Assembly: GCF_001905905.1 (NCBI RefSeq)
Contig: NZ_LIVT01000012.1
Location: 62,001 to 126,000 of the forward strand
Length of the DNA stretch: 64,000 bases
Direction: 5' to 3'
From: Streptomyces sp. CB02366
GTDB lineage: Bacteria > Actinomycetota > Actinomycetes > Streptomycetales > Streptomycetaceae
Made by a program: the position numbers and the translations under genes. Of the stretch, positions 1 through 9,048 are shown piece after piece. The notes under the pieces are model-generated. The model worked only from the letters and a program-made list of their open reading frames with translations. It did not search any database and was not told the DNA's origin. The stretch's first letter is position 1. Each line of letters begins with the position of its first letter.

Positions 1-320
1 GCGTCCCCTCCTCGGCCCTGCTCCGTCCGATCGCCGACGCGGTGCGCGAGGACCCGGCCGACCAGCGGACGCTCACGGAGTGGGCCGCGGCGCTCGGCGT
101 CAGCGCCCGTACCGTCACCCGTGCGTTCACCGCCGAGACGGGCGCCGGCTTCGCGCGGTGGGTGGCGGCGGTCCGCGCCCAGCACGCGATCGGCCTGCTG
201 GCCGCCGGATGGGACGTGGAGAGCGTGGCCGAACAGGTCGGCTACCGCTCGGCCAGTGCGTTCGGCGCGGCCTTCCGGCGTACGACGGGACTCACCCCGG
301 GGAGCTTCTGCCCGGAGTGA
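1..320 (+). CDS. AraC-family transcriptional regulator, C-terminal part (5' end outside window)
   Basis: The reading frame is open from base 3 to a TGA at 318-320, so only the last ~105 residues are present. They form the paired helix-turn-helix of AraC/XylS proteins: a first helix-turn-helix around WAAALGVSARTVTRAF and a second around VAEQVGYRSASAFGAAFRR, followed by the usual GLTPG near the C-terminus. The effector-binding domain lies upstream of the window. It sits just before an iron-siderophore importer in the same orientation, and AraC proteins of this kind often control siderophore uptake. That role is inferred from position only. Confidence 0.85.
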   Translation, partial: VPSSALLRPIADAVREDPADQRTLTEWAAALGVSARTVTRAFTAETGAGFARWVAAVRAQHAIGLLAAGWDVESVAEQVGYRSASAFGAAFRRTTGLTPGSFCPE

Positions 321-494
321 GCCGGGCGGCGGGTCCGGATCGGGACGCGGTCACCGGGGGGCGCCGCACCGGAGCGACGCCGCCCAGGGGGCGGTGGGGC
401 GGCGCCCGCATGGGCGCACCCGTGGATGTCCGTTCCGCTACACGGGGTGTCCGTAACGCTTGATTGCGACAAGCGTGCCCCTCTCATAAAGTTC

Positions 495-513
495 CAAGGC
501 AAGCCTTACCTAA
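495..513 (+). promoter_or_regulatory. Iron box (DmdR/IdeR-type operator) upstream of the siderophore importer
   Basis: The 19-bp site, read on the minus strand, starts TTAGGTAAGGCTTGCC and matches the actinobacterial iron-box consensus TTAGGTTAGGCTAACCTAA at 14 of 19 positions. It lies about 100 bp before the lipoprotein gene. An iron-loaded DmdR/IdeR repressor would be expected to bind here and shut the importer off when iron is plentiful. Confidence 0.7.
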
Positions 514-615
514 GTCGTTCATGCAGTCGTCGTCCAGTGCGTCACGCCGGGTACTCCCCGCCCCCGACGTGCGGGCCGTGGCGCCCCCGACATCCGGAAA
601 GCCGGGTACACACCC

Positions 616-1650
616 ATGTCTTCACACCGCCTCCCCCTGCTCATCGTGGCGGCCGCCCTCGTCGGCGTCTCCGCCTGCGGCGGCACCTCCGACGCCGGGA
701 CCAAGGGCGAGAGCCGCTCCGACGGCGCCTTCCCCCTGACCGTCGAGCACGCCCTGGGCACGACCACCATCCCGGCCAAGCCGAAGCGCGTTGCGACCGT
801 CAACTGGGCCAACCACGAAGTGCCGCTCGCGCTCGGCGTCGTACCCGTGGGCATGGCGGCGGCCGACTTCGGCGACGACAACGACGACGGCGTGCTGCCC
901 TGGGTCGAGAAGAGGCTCGACGAGCTGAAGGCCAAGACGCCGGTGCTCTTCGACGAGACGGACGGCATCGACTTCGAGGCCGTCGCCGACACGAAGCCGG
1001 ACGTCATCCTGGCCGCGTACTCGGGTCTGACCAAGAAGGACTACGAGACCCTCAGCGAGATCGCCCCCGTGGTCGCCTACCCGGACGCCGCCTGGGCGAC
1101 GCCGTGGCGCGAGATCGTCCGGACGAACAGCAAGGCGATCGGGCTGGCCGACGAGGGCGAGAAGCTGATCAAGAAGCTCGACGGGGACATAGCCGAGACC
1201 GCCGCCAAGTACCCGCAGCTCAAGGGCAAGTCGGCGATGTTCATGACGCACGTGGACCCGAACGACGTCAGCCAGGTCGGTTTCTACACCGCCCACGACA
1301 CCCGTACGCAGTTCTTCCAGGACCTCGGCATGAAGATCCCCGGCTCCGTGGCGAAGGCGTCCGAAGGCACCGACAAGTTCGCCCTCACCAAGAGCGCCGA
1401 GCAGATCGACGCGTTCGACGACGTCGACATCATCACCGGGTACGGGGACGAGACCGGTGAACTGCTGAAGACGATCACCGAGGACCCGCTGCTCTCGAAG
1501 ATCCCCGCCGTCGAGCGCGGCTCCACCTACTTCCTGCCCGGCAGCAGCAGCCCGCTGGCCACCGCCGCCAACCCGACGCCGCTGTCCATCGGTTACGTGC
1601 TGGACGACTACGCCGCCGCCCTCGCCGAGGCCGCGGACAAGGTCAAGTGA
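616..1650 (+). CDS. Iron-siderophore ABC transporter, substrate-binding lipoprotein
   Basis: 344 residues with a lipoprotein signal peptide: positive start, hydrophobic LLIVAAALVG, then lipobox VSAC with the lipidated Cys near residue 21. The rest is a class III periplasmic-binding fold (FecB/FhuD type), with LGTTTIPAKPKRVATVNWAN at the start of the first lobe. It would capture a ferric siderophore outside the membrane and hand it to the two permeases encoded next. The stop overlaps the next start (GTGA). An iron box precedes it. The exact siderophore cannot be read from the sequence. Confidence 0.9.
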   Translation: MSSHRLPLLIVAAALVGVSACGGTSDAGTKGESRSDGAFPLTVEHALGTTTIPAKPKRVATVNWANHEVPLALGVVPVGMAAADFGDDNDDGVLPWVEKRLDELKAKTPVLFDETDGIDFEAVADTKPDVILAAYSGLTKKDYETLSEIAPVVAYPDAAWATPWREIVRTNSKAIGLADEGEKLIKKLDGDIAETAAKYPQLKGKSAMFMTHVDPNDVSQVGFYTAHDTRTQFFQDLGMKIPGSVAKASEGTDKFALTKSAEQIDAFDDVDIITGYGDETGELLKTITEDPLLSKIPAVERGSTYFLPGSSSPLATAANPTPLSIGYVLDDYAAALAEAADKVK

Positions 1651-2687
1651 CCACGCCCGACACCCGTACCCCGCCGGACGCCGTGACCAGGCGTCCGGCG
1701 GGCGTGCGCCTGCTCTGGGTCCTGCTCTCCGTGCTCGCCCTGGCCGCCGTCATGGTGGCCTCCGTCGCCCTCGGCTCCCGCGACGTACCGTGGTCCGACG
1801 TCGTCGCGGCCTTCGGCGGAGCCGACGACACCCTGGGCCGGGCGGCGGCGACCAAGCGCATCCCCCGTACGGTCCTCGCCGTCGTCCTCGGAGCGGCGCT
1901 CGGCCTCGCCGGCGGGGTGATGCAGGGCGTCACCCGCAACCCGCTGGCCGACCCGGGCATCCTCGGCGTCAACATGGGGGCCTCCCTCGCCGTCGTCACG
2001 GGGGTGGCGTTCTTCGGCCTCACCTCGCCGACCGGCTACATCTGGGTCGCCATCGCGGGCGCCGCCCTCTCCGCCCTGTTCGTCTACACGGTCGGCGCCC
2101 TCGGCAGGGGAGGGGCCACCCCGCTCAAGCTGGCGCTCGCCGGGGCCGCCACGTCGGCCGCGTTCGCCTCGCTCGTCAGCGCGGTCGTCCTGCCGCGCAA
2201 CGACATCGCCGGAAGCTTCAAGCTCTGGCAGATCGGCGGAGTCGGCGGGGCGTCCTTCGAACGCGTCGGCCAGGTCGCGCCGTTCCTCGTCGTCGGCTTC
2301 GCCGTCTGCCTGCTCTCCGCCCGCGCCCTGAACTCCCTCGCCCTGGGCGACGAGCTGGCGGCCGGACTCGGCGAACGGGTCGCCGTGGCACGCGCCGTGG
2401 CCGCCGCCGGGGCCGTCCTGCTGTGCGGAGCGGCCACCGCCGTCGCCGGGCCGATCGGGTTCGTCGGCCTCGTCGTCCCGCACACCTGCCGGCTCCTCGT
2501 CGGCGTGGACCACCGCTGGCTCCTGCCGCTGTCGACCGTGCTCGGCGCGGTCCTGCTCACCGCCGCCGACGTCGTCGGCCGCATCGTGGCACGCCCCTCC
2601 GAGGTCGACGTCGGCATCGTCACGGCCCTCGTCGGGGCCCCGTTCTTCATCTACATCGTCCGCCGACAGAAGGTACGTGCCCTGTGA
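1647..2687 (+). CDS. FecCD-family iron-siderophore ABC permease (first subunit)
   Basis: 346 residues, mostly hydrophobic, with about nine to ten membrane segments. FecCD hallmarks are RIPRTVLAVVLGAALGLAGG followed by MQGVTRNPLADPGILGVN, and late GPIGFVGLVVPHTCRLLVG. The GTG start overlaps the upstream stop and the gene overlaps the second permease by GTGA, so translation is coupled through the operon. It forms one half of the membrane channel. Assignment to iron uptake rests on the family and on the iron box. Confidence 0.92.
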   Translation: MTTPDTRTPPDAVTRRPAGVRLLWVLLSVLALAAVMVASVALGSRDVPWSDVVAAFGGADDTLGRAAATKRIPRTVLAVVLGAALGLAGGVMQGVTRNPLADPGILGVNMGASLAVVTGVAFFGLTSPTGYIWVAIAGAALSALFVYTVGALGRGGATPLKLALAGAATSAAFASLVSAVVLPRNDIAGSFKLWQIGGVGGASFERVGQVAPFLVVGFAVCLLSARALNSLALGDELAAGLGERVAVARAVAAAGAVLLCGAATAVAGPIGFVGLVVPHTCRLLVGVDHRWLLPLSTVLGAVLLTAADVVGRIVARPSEVDVGIVTALVGAPFFIYIVRRQKVRAL

Positions 2688-3736
2688 GCGCCCCTGTCCT
2701 CACCCGGCCCGCCTCCGTCGAGGCCGCCACCCGCCGCCGTGTCCGGGGCGCCTCGCGCCGCCGCCGCGTCGTCCAGGTCCTGGCCCTCCTCGTCGTCGCC
2801 GCGTTCGCCGTGACCCTCATGGCGGGCCGGACCTCCTACCCGCCCGGCGACGTGCTCCGGGTGATACTCGGCGAACAGGTGCCCGGCGCGTCGTTCACGG
2901 TGGGCCGGCTGCGACTGCCCCGCGCGTCCCTCGCCCTGATCGCCGGATTCAGCTTCGGCCTGGCCGGCGTCACCTTCCAGACGATGCTCCGCAACCCGCT
3001 CGCCAGCCCCGACGTCATCGGCATCAGCTCCGGGGCCAGTGCCGCCGCGGCCATCGCCATCGTCACCCTGTCCCTCGGAGAGGTGCAGGTCTCCGTCCTC
3101 GCCATCGCCGCCGGACTCGGCGTCGCCCTCCTGGTGTACTCCCTGGCGTTCCGGGACGGCGTCGTGGGCACCCGGCTCATCCTCATCGGCATCGGGATCT
3201 CCGCGATGCTCGACAGCATCACCTCCTACGTGCTGTCCCGGGCCGCCGAATGGGACCTCCAGGAGGCGATGCGCTGGCTGACCGGCAGCCTCAACGGAGC
3301 CACCTGGGAACAGGTGCTCCCCGCGCTCGCCGCCGCGGCCGTCCTCACCCCGCTGCTGCTCGGCCAGGCCCGCAACCTCTCCGCCCTCCAACTCGGCGAC
3401 GACACCGCCTCCGCCCTCGGCGTACGGGTGGAGCGCACCCGGATCACCGTGATCGTCGCCGCCGTCGGGCTCATCGCCTTCGCCACGGCCGCCGCCGGCC
3501 CCGTCGCGTTCGTGGCGTTCCTCTCCGGGCCCATCGCCGCCCGGATCACCGGAGCGGGCGGCTCGCTGCTCCTGCCCGCCGGACTCGTCGGCTCACTGCT
3601 CGTCCTCGTCGCCGACTTCACCGGACAGTTCGCCTTCGGCGAGCGCTACCCGGTCGGCGTCGTCACCGGCGTCCTCGGAGCCCCCTACCTCGTCTACCTG
3701 ATCATCCGCACCAACCGGGCGGGAGGCTCGCTATGA
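2684..3736 (+). CDS. FecCD-family iron-siderophore ABC permease (second subunit)
   Basis: 350 residues from a GTG at 2684 that overlaps the first permease's stop; an open frame extends upstream but has no family homology in it. FecCD motifs are RLPRASLALIAGFSFGLAG, then FQTMLRNPLASPDVIGISSG, and GPVAFVAFLSGPIAARI near the end. The first ~25 residues are basic and cytoplasmic. It pairs with the preceding permease as a heterodimer. Its stop overlaps the ATPase start (ATGA). Confidence 0.92.
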   Translation: MSAPVLTRPASVEAATRRRVRGASRRRRVVQVLALLVVAAFAVTLMAGRTSYPPGDVLRVILGEQVPGASFTVGRLRLPRASLALIAGFSFGLAGVTFQTMLRNPLASPDVIGISSGASAAAAIAIVTLSLGEVQVSVLAIAAGLGVALLVYSLAFRDGVVGTRLILIGIGISAMLDSITSYVLSRAAEWDLQEAMRWLTGSLNGATWEQVLPALAAAAVLTPLLLGQARNLSALQLGDDTASALGVRVERTRITVIVAAVGLIAFATAAAGPVAFVAFLSGPIAARITGAGGSLLLPAGLVGSLLVLVADFTGQFAFGERYPVGVVTGVLGAPYLVYLIIRTNRAGGSL

Positions 3737-4572
3737 CCACGCACCACCGACTGACCGCCGAAGGGCTCACCCTCGGCTACGGCGACCGCACCGTCGTCGA
3801 CTCCCTCGACCTGGCCGTACCGCCCGGCCGGATCACCGTGATCGTCGGCGCCAACGCCTGCGGCAAGTCGACGCTGCTGCGCTCCATGTCCCGGCTGCTC
3901 GCCCCCCGGGCGGGGCGGGTCGTCCTGGACGGCAAGGAGGTGCACCGGCTCCCCGCCAAGGAGCTGGCCCGCACCCTCGGACTGCTGCCGCAGTCCCCCG
4001 TCGCCCCCGAGGGCATCACCGTCTCCGACCTCGTCGGCCGCGGCCGCCACCCCCACCAGTCCGTCTTCTCCCGCTGGAACGAGAAGGACGACGCCGCCGT
4101 GGCCGCCGCCCTGGAGGCCACCCACACCGAACCACTGGCCGAACGCGCCGTGGACGAGCTCTCCGGCGGCCAGCGCCAGCGCGTGTGGATCGCGATGGCC
4201 CTCGCCCAGCAGACCGATCTGCTGCTGCTCGACGAGCCGACCACCTTCCTCGACGCCAGCCACCAGATCGAGGTCCTCGACCTCCTCACCGACCTGAACC
4301 GCTCGCGCGGCACCACCATCGTGATGGTCCTGCACGACCTCAACCTCGCCGCCCGGTACGCGGACCATCTGATCGCCCTGGCCCACGGCGGCCTCCACGC
4401 CTCCGGCGCCCCCGCCGAGGTACTGACGGAGGAGACCGTACGGGCCGTCTTCGACCTCGACAGCCGCATCATCGAGGATCCCGTCTCCGGACGGCCCCTG
4501 ATGCTCCCGATCGGCCGCCACCACGTCCTGGACCCGACCGGGGCTCGGCCCGCGGGGGAGGCGGCCCGCTGA
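3733..4572 (+). CDS. Iron-siderophore ABC transporter ATP-binding protein
   Basis: 279 residues of FepC/FecE type. The Walker A loop is GANACGKST (residues 39-47), where Ala-Cys replaces the more usual Gly-Cys or Gly-Ser but the GKST core is intact. The signature is LSGGQRQR, Walker B is LLLLDEPTTFLD, and the switch His is in VLHDLNLAARYADH. It powers import through the two FecCD permeases and is the last gene of the four-gene operon. The C-terminal ~25 residues are a non-conserved extension. Confidence 0.92.
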   Translation: MTTHHRLTAEGLTLGYGDRTVVDSLDLAVPPGRITVIVGANACGKSTLLRSMSRLLAPRAGRVVLDGKEVHRLPAKELARTLGLLPQSPVAPEGITVSDLVGRGRHPHQSVFSRWNEKDDAAVAAALEATHTEPLAERAVDELSGGQRQRVWIAMALAQQTDLLLLDEPTTFLDASHQIEVLDLLTDLNRSRGTTIVMVLHDLNLAARYADHLIALAHGGLHASGAPAEVLTEETVRAVFDLDSRIIEDPVSGRPLMLPIGRHHVLDPTGARPAGEAAR

Positions 4573-4612
4573 GCGCCGGAGCGCGCGCCCCCCTGATCGG
4601 CTGACTGCACCG

Positions 4613-4623
4613 TGTCACTGACA
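4613..4623. promoter_or_regulatory. Small palindrome upstream of the P450-rppA pair
   Basis: TGTCACTGACA is a 5+5 bp inverted repeat with a one-base centre, about 100 bp ahead of the P450 start. It could be an operator, but one short palindrome in high-GC DNA is weak evidence. Confidence 0.25.
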
Positions 4624-4718
4624 TGTTTCGAAGGGTGACGGGGGATGCAGGGGAGGTCGGGTGCCGGGCCCCCGCCCCGGCACCCCCCTTCCTCGAAGCG
4701 GTCATTGGGAGAACCTCG

Positions 4719-5939
4719 GTGGAGAACACCTCGGTGCAGAACAAGGAAACCGTACGGAGCTGCCCGTTCGACTACGCGGAGCGGCTGGAGTTCGACCCCC
4801 AGCTCAGGCGATTGCTGACCGAGGAGCCGGTGTCCCGTATCCGGATGGCGTACGGAGAGGGCGAGGCCTGGCTGGTCACCCGCTACGAGGACGTCCGCAC
4901 GGTCACCACCGACCGGCGCTTCAGCCGCAGTGCCGTCCTCGGCCGGGACTTCCCCCGCATGACCCCGGAGCCCATCGTGCAGGCGGAGTCCATCAATCTC
5001 ATGGACCCGCCCGCCAGCAGCCGCCTGCGCGGCCTGGTCGCCAAGAGTTTCACCCCGCGCCGCGTCGAGCAGATGCGCGGCGGCACCCAGCGCGTGGTCG
5101 ACCGGCTGCTGGACGAGATGGCGGACGCGGGCTCACCGGCCGACTTCGTCGCCCGCGTCTCCGCACCGCTGCCGCTGATCACCATCTGCGAGGCGCTCGA
5201 CATCCCCGAGGCCGACCGCCCCTGGCTCCGTGCCCACGCCATGACCATGATGAACGTCGGAGCCGCGGGCAAGCAGGACGCCGTACGGGCCAAGGCGGAG
5301 CTGCGCGGCTACTTCCAGGAGCTGACCGCCGACCGGCGCCGCTCCCCGGGCCAGGACCTCATCAGCACCCTCGCCACCGCCCGGGACGGCGCCGAACTGC
5401 TGGACGACGACGAACTGGCCGTCATGGCGATGGTCCTGCTCATCACCGGTCAGGACACCACCACCTACCAGCTCGGCAACATCGCCTACACCCTGCTCAC
5501 CCGTCCGGAGCTGCTGCACTCCCTCCGGACCGAACCGGCGCGGCTGCCCCGCACCCTGGAGGAGCTGCTGCGCCACATCCCGTTCCGCAAGGGCGTCGGC
5601 ATCCCGCGCGTCGCCCTGGAGGACGTGGAGCTCGGCGGCGTCCTCATCAAGGCCGGCGACGTGGTCCACGTGTCCTATCTGACGGCGAACCGGGACGCCG
5701 CCAAGTTCGACCGCCCCGACGAGCTGGATCCCGACCGCCCGTCCATCCCCCACATGACGTTCGGCTGGGGCGCCCACCACTGCCTGGGCGCGCCGCTGGC
5801 CACCATGGAACTGGAAGTGGCCTTCTCCACGCTGCTGACCCGCTTCCCGGCCCTGCGTCTGGACGTGCCGCCCGAGGACATCGAGTGGAACACGACGTCC
5901 ATCTGGCGTTACCCGCTCGCCCTGCCCGTCACCTGGTGA
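4719..5939 (+). CDS. Cytochrome P450, CYP158-like, paired with THN synthase
   Basis: 406 residues from the GTG at 4719, chosen because GGGAGA sits six bases upstream; an in-frame ATG at 4623 has no such site. P450 marks are the I-helix oxygen-binding ITGQDTTT, the EELLR K-helix and the haem loop FGWGAHHCLG with the ligand Cys at residue 355. Length and soluble form fit bacterial class I P450s. Next to rppA, such enzymes (CYP158A, P450mel) couple flaviolin or tetrahydroxynaphthalene into pigment. Here the P450 comes before rppA, the reverse of the order described in S. griseus. The assignment is by context; P450 substrate cannot be read from sequence. Confidence 0.82.
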   Translation: MENTSVQNKETVRSCPFDYAERLEFDPQLRRLLTEEPVSRIRMAYGEGEAWLVTRYEDVRTVTTDRRFSRSAVLGRDFPRMTPEPIVQAESINLMDPPASSRLRGLVAKSFTPRRVEQMRGGTQRVVDRLLDEMADAGSPADFVARVSAPLPLITICEALDIPEADRPWLRAHAMTMMNVGAAGKQDAVRAKAELRGYFQELTADRRRSPGQDLISTLATARDGAELLDDDELAVMAMVLLITGQDTTTYQLGNIAYTLLTRPELLHSLRTEPARLPRTLEELLRHIPFRKGVGIPRVALEDVELGGVLIKAGDVVHVSYLTANRDAAKFDRPDELDPDRPSIPHMTFGWGAHHCLGAPLATMELEVAFSTLLTRFPALRLDVPPEDIEWNTTSIWRYPLALPVTW

Positions 5940-5973
5940 CGAGAGGCTCCGCTCCGAAGACCGAGGAGAACCC

Positions 5974-7092
5974 ATGGCGACCCTGTGCAGACCCGCCATC
6001 GCTGTGCCCGAGCACGTCATCACGATGCAGCAGACCCTGGATCTGGCGCGGGAGACCCACGCCGGGCATCCGCAGCGCGACCTCGTCCTGCGGCTCATCC
6101 AGAACACCGGTGTCCAGACCCGGCACCTCGTGCAGCCCGTCGAGGAGACCCTGAAGCACCCCGGGTTCGAGGTGCGCAACCGGGTGTACGAGACCGAGGC
6201 CAAGGCCCGGGTTCCCGACGTCGTCCGCCGGGCCCTCGCCCACGCCGGGACCGAACCCGGCGAGATCGACCTCATCGTCTACGTCTCCTGCACCGGCTTC
6301 ATGATGCCCTCGCTGACCGCGTGGATCATCAACACCATGGGGTTCCGGCCCGAGACCCGCCAACTGCCCATCGCCCAGCTCGGCTGCGCGGCGGGCGGCG
6401 CGGCGATCAACCGCGCACACGACTTCTGCCGGGCCTACCCCGGGTCCAACGTCCTCATCGTCTCCTGCGAGTTCTGCTCGCTGTGCTACCAGCCCACCGA
6501 CATCGGCGTCGGCTCGCTGCTCTCCAACGGGCTGTTCGGCGACGCCCTCTCCGCCGCCGTCGTACGGGGCCGGGGCGGCACCGGCATGCGCCTGGAGCGC
6601 AACGGCTCCCACCTCGTCCCCGACACCGAGGACTGGATCTCCTACGCCGTCCGCGACACCGGCTTCCACTTCCTGCTGGACAAGCGGGTTCCCGGCACCA
6701 TGGAGATGCTCGCCCCGGTCCTCCAGGACCTGGTCGACCTGCACGGCTGGTCGGTCCCGGACATGGACTTCTTCATCGTCCACGCCGGGGGGCCGCGGAT
6801 CCTGGACGACCTCTGCCGCTTCCTGCACCTGCCGCCGGAGATGTTCCGCTACAGCCGGGCCACCCTCACCGAACGCGGTAACATCGCCAGCTCCGTCGTC
6901 TTCGACGCGTTGGCCAGACTCTTCGACGACGGCGGAGCGGCCGAGGACGCGCAGGGGCTCATCGCCGGCTTCGGGCCCGGCATCACCGCCGAGGTCGCCG
7001 TGGGCAGTTGGGCGAAGCACGACCTCCCGGCCGCCGCCGCGCACGACCTCGACGACCTGGAGCTGGCCGGCGGCGTTGCGCTGTCCGGCTGA
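5974..7092 (+). CDS. rppA: Type III polyketide synthase, 1,3,6,8-tetrahydroxynaphthalene synthase
   Basis: 372 residues of chalcone/stilbene synthase fold. The catalytic Cys lies in QLGCAAGGAA at residue 138, the same number as in known RppA enzymes. The catalytic His is in FFIVHAGGPRILDD and the Asn in ERGNIASSVV. RppA joins five malonyl-CoA units into tetrahydroxynaphthalene, which oxidises to flaviolin and polymerises to melanin-like pigment. A GAGGAG ribosome site precedes the ATG. It lies 34 bp after the P450 gene and a strong hairpin follows it. Confidence 0.93.
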   Translation: MATLCRPAIAVPEHVITMQQTLDLARETHAGHPQRDLVLRLIQNTGVQTRHLVQPVEETLKHPGFEVRNRVYETEAKARVPDVVRRALAHAGTEPGEIDLIVYVSCTGFMMPSLTAWIINTMGFRPETRQLPIAQLGCAAGGAAINRAHDFCRAYPGSNVLIVSCEFCSLCYQPTDIGVGSLLSNGLFGDALSAAVVRGRGGTGMRLERNGSHLVPDTEDWISYAVRDTGFHFLLDKRVPGTMEMLAPVLQDLVDLHGWSVPDMDFFIVHAGGPRILDDLCRFLHLPPEMFRYSRATLTERGNIASSVVFDALARLFDDGGAAEDAQGLIAGFGPGITAEVAVGSWAKHDLPAAAAHDLDDLELAGGVALSG

Positions 7093-7124
7093 ACCCGCTA
7101 AGGCGGCTGGCGGACGGGGACGAA

Positions 7125-7161
7125 GGAACGGGTGTTCGCGCTTCGCGGACGCACTCGTTCC
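7125..7161 (+). terminator. Hairpin terminator after rppA
   Basis: GGAACGGGTGTTCGCG and the facing CGCGGACGCACTCGTTCC fold into a long imperfect stem with a three-base loop, 33 bp after rppA and 31 bp before the protease. There is no T-run, which is usual for Streptomyces terminators. Confidence 0.6.
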
Positions 7162-7192
7162 GTGAACGGACCCCCCACCCCGAGGAGACCGC

Positions 7193-8383
7193 ATGCGCCT
7201 GCCCGCCCGATGGGCCACGGCCGCCCTGCTGCTGATCGTCCCGCTGATCGGCGCCCCCGCCACGGCCTCGGCCGACAGCGGACCGGAAGGGGTCCGGGTG
7301 GAGCAGTCCACCCGGGCCGTGCCCGGGCAGTACATCGTCACCCTGGAGCCCGGGCTCCCGTCGGACGCCGTCCTGCGGGAGCTCGGGCTCGACCCGTTGT
7401 TCCGTTACGGGAACGTCCTGCACGGCTTCGCCGCCTCGCTCACCGCCTCGGAACTCGAAGCGGTACGGACCGCCCCCGGCGTCCTCGCCGTCGAGGAGAA
7501 CGCCGAGGTGACCGTGGACGCGCCCCGGTCCGGTGTCGTCTTCCGAGCCCCCGCCGCCGGCTGGGGCGCCGACCGCATCGACCAGCGCGCCCTGCCGCTG
7601 GACGGAGCCTTCACCACCACGGCCACCGGCAAGGGCGTGAAGGCGTACGTCGTCGACACCGGGATCGACGCCGCGCACACCGAGTTCGGCGGCCGGGTCG
7701 TGCAGGGGTACGACGCGGTGGGCGACGGCCGTGACGGCATGGACTGCAACGGGCACGGCACGCACGTGGCGGGCACGGTCGGCGGCGGGACGGCCGGCGT
7801 GGCCCGGGAGGCCTCGCTGGTCAACGTACGCGTCCTGGACTGCGAGGGCCGGGGCACCTGGGCCGGTATCCTCGCCGGATTCGACTGGGTCGCCGAGGAC
7901 GCCGAACGCACCAGGACCCCCGCCGTGCTCAACGCCTCGCTCGGCGGGGCCCGTTCGACCTCCGTCGACGCGGCGGTGGAGTCCGTCGCCGCCGCCGGCG
8001 TCCTGCCCGTCGTGGCCGCCGGGAACGACGCCCGGGACGCCTGCGACGTCTCCCCGGCCGCAGCGGACGGCGTGGTCGCGGTCGGGGCGAGCGACCGGCA
8101 GGACCGCGCGACCTCCTTCAGCAACCGGGGCCCCTGTGTCGCGCTGTACGCACCCGGCGCCGACATCGTCTCCGCCCGGCTCGGCGGCGGCGCCGTCTCG
8201 CTGAACGGCACCTCCATGGCCAGCCCGCACGTCGCGGGCGTCGCCGCGCTGTACAAGCAGGAGAACCCCTCCGCCGCCCCCGCCTCGGTCGCGCGGTGGC
8301 TGACGGACACGGCCACCCCGTCCGTGCTCTCCGGCCTCGGCCAGGGCTCGCCCGACCGGCTGCTGTTCACCGGCGGCCTCTGA
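7193..8383 (+). CDS. Secreted S8-family serine protease (subtilisin/proteinase K-like)
   Basis: 396 residues. A signal peptide ends around APATASA. An inhibitor I9-like propeptide follows (YIVTLEPGLPSDAVLRE to ~110), then the catalytic domain. The triad is Asp155 in VVDTGID, His188 in NGHGTHVAG and Ser341 in NGTSMASPHVAG, with the oxyanion Asn in AAGND. Two Cys pairs fit proteinase K-type disulfides. It would be exported as a zymogen and matured by autocleavage. A GAGGAGA ribosome site precedes the ATG. It stands alone between two hairpins. Confidence 0.93.
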   Translation: MRLPARWATAALLLIVPLIGAPATASADSGPEGVRVEQSTRAVPGQYIVTLEPGLPSDAVLRELGLDPLFRYGNVLHGFAASLTASELEAVRTAPGVLAVEENAEVTVDAPRSGVVFRAPAAGWGADRIDQRALPLDGAFTTTATGKGVKAYVVDTGIDAAHTEFGGRVVQGYDAVGDGRDGMDCNGHGTHVAGTVGGGTAGVAREASLVNVRVLDCEGRGTWAGILAGFDWVAEDAERTRTPAVLNASLGGARSTSVDAAVESVAAAGVLPVVAAGNDARDACDVSPAAADGVVAVGASDRQDRATSFSNRGPCVALYAPGADIVSARLGGGAVSLNGTSMASPHVAGVAALYKQENPSAAPASVARWLTDTATPSVLSGLGQGSPDRLLFTGGL

Positions 8384-8571
8384 CGGGCCTCCCGGCCCGC
8401 CGGCCCACCGGTCGGCCGGACCGCCCGCGGGCGGGGAGCGGCGAACGGCGGAACCCGCTCCCCGGCCCTGGAACCCGGCCCCCGCCCCGCCGGGCCCGCC
8501 CCACCGGCGCCGCTCCCGCGGTGGGCGCCGCCAGGATCGCGGGGCGGGCGCGGCTGCGGCACAGTGGGCAC

Positions 8572-8889
8572 ATGGACGACCTCAACGCACTCGCCGAGGA
8601 ACACCTGGCCGCCGCCCGCGCCTCCGCGCACGGCCGCAGCGCCCACCTCCTGCTCCAGCAGCCCCCCTTGCGGCAGACGGTGATCGCCCTCACCGAGGGG
8701 ACCGCGCTGGACGAGCACAACGCGCCGCCCGCGGCATCGCTGCTGGTCCTGCGCGGCAGCGTCCGCGTCACCGCCGCCTCGGGCGACGCCGACCTGCCGG
8801 CCGGGGTCCTGTACCCGGTTCCGCGGGAGCGGCACGGGATGCTGGCGCTGCGGGACGCGGTGGTCCTGCTCACCGCGGTCAACGACTGA
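8572..8889 (+). CDS. Small cupin-fold protein
   Basis: 105 residues from the ATG at 8572; the open frame runs upstream to 8296 but that part is arginine-proline-rich and non-homologous. A single cupin barrel is seen: GTALDEHNAPPAASLLVLRG is motif-1-like, and LYPVPRERHGMLALRD is motif 2. One motif-1 His is kept (EHN) and the second is missing, so metal binding may be weakened. Function is unknown; small cupins of this type bind metals or small effectors. Confidence 0.7.
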   Translation: MDDLNALAEEHLAAARASAHGRSAHLLLQQPPLRQTVIALTEGTALDEHNAPPAASLLVLRGSVRVTAASGDADLPAGVLYPVPRERHGMLALRDAVVLLTAVND

Positions 8890-8902
8890 CCGCGCCCCCG
8901 CC

Positions 8903-8925
8903 CGCGCCCGCGCAGCGCGGGCGCG
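8903..8925. terminator. Hairpin terminator after the cupin gene
   Basis: A perfect 10-bp stem (CGCGCCCGCG / CGCGGGCGCG) with a CAG loop lies 13 bp after the cupin stop. Confidence 0.55.
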
Positions 8926-9048
8926 TCGGAGGGGGAGGGGTGTACACCGGTCGGGGCGAGGCAGGAGAGGATCGAGCGGAGTCGGCGCGTCCGGAGAGGG
9001 ACGAGCCGCGCCGCCCGCCGCACCCGTCCACGTACCCGGAGTACCAGC

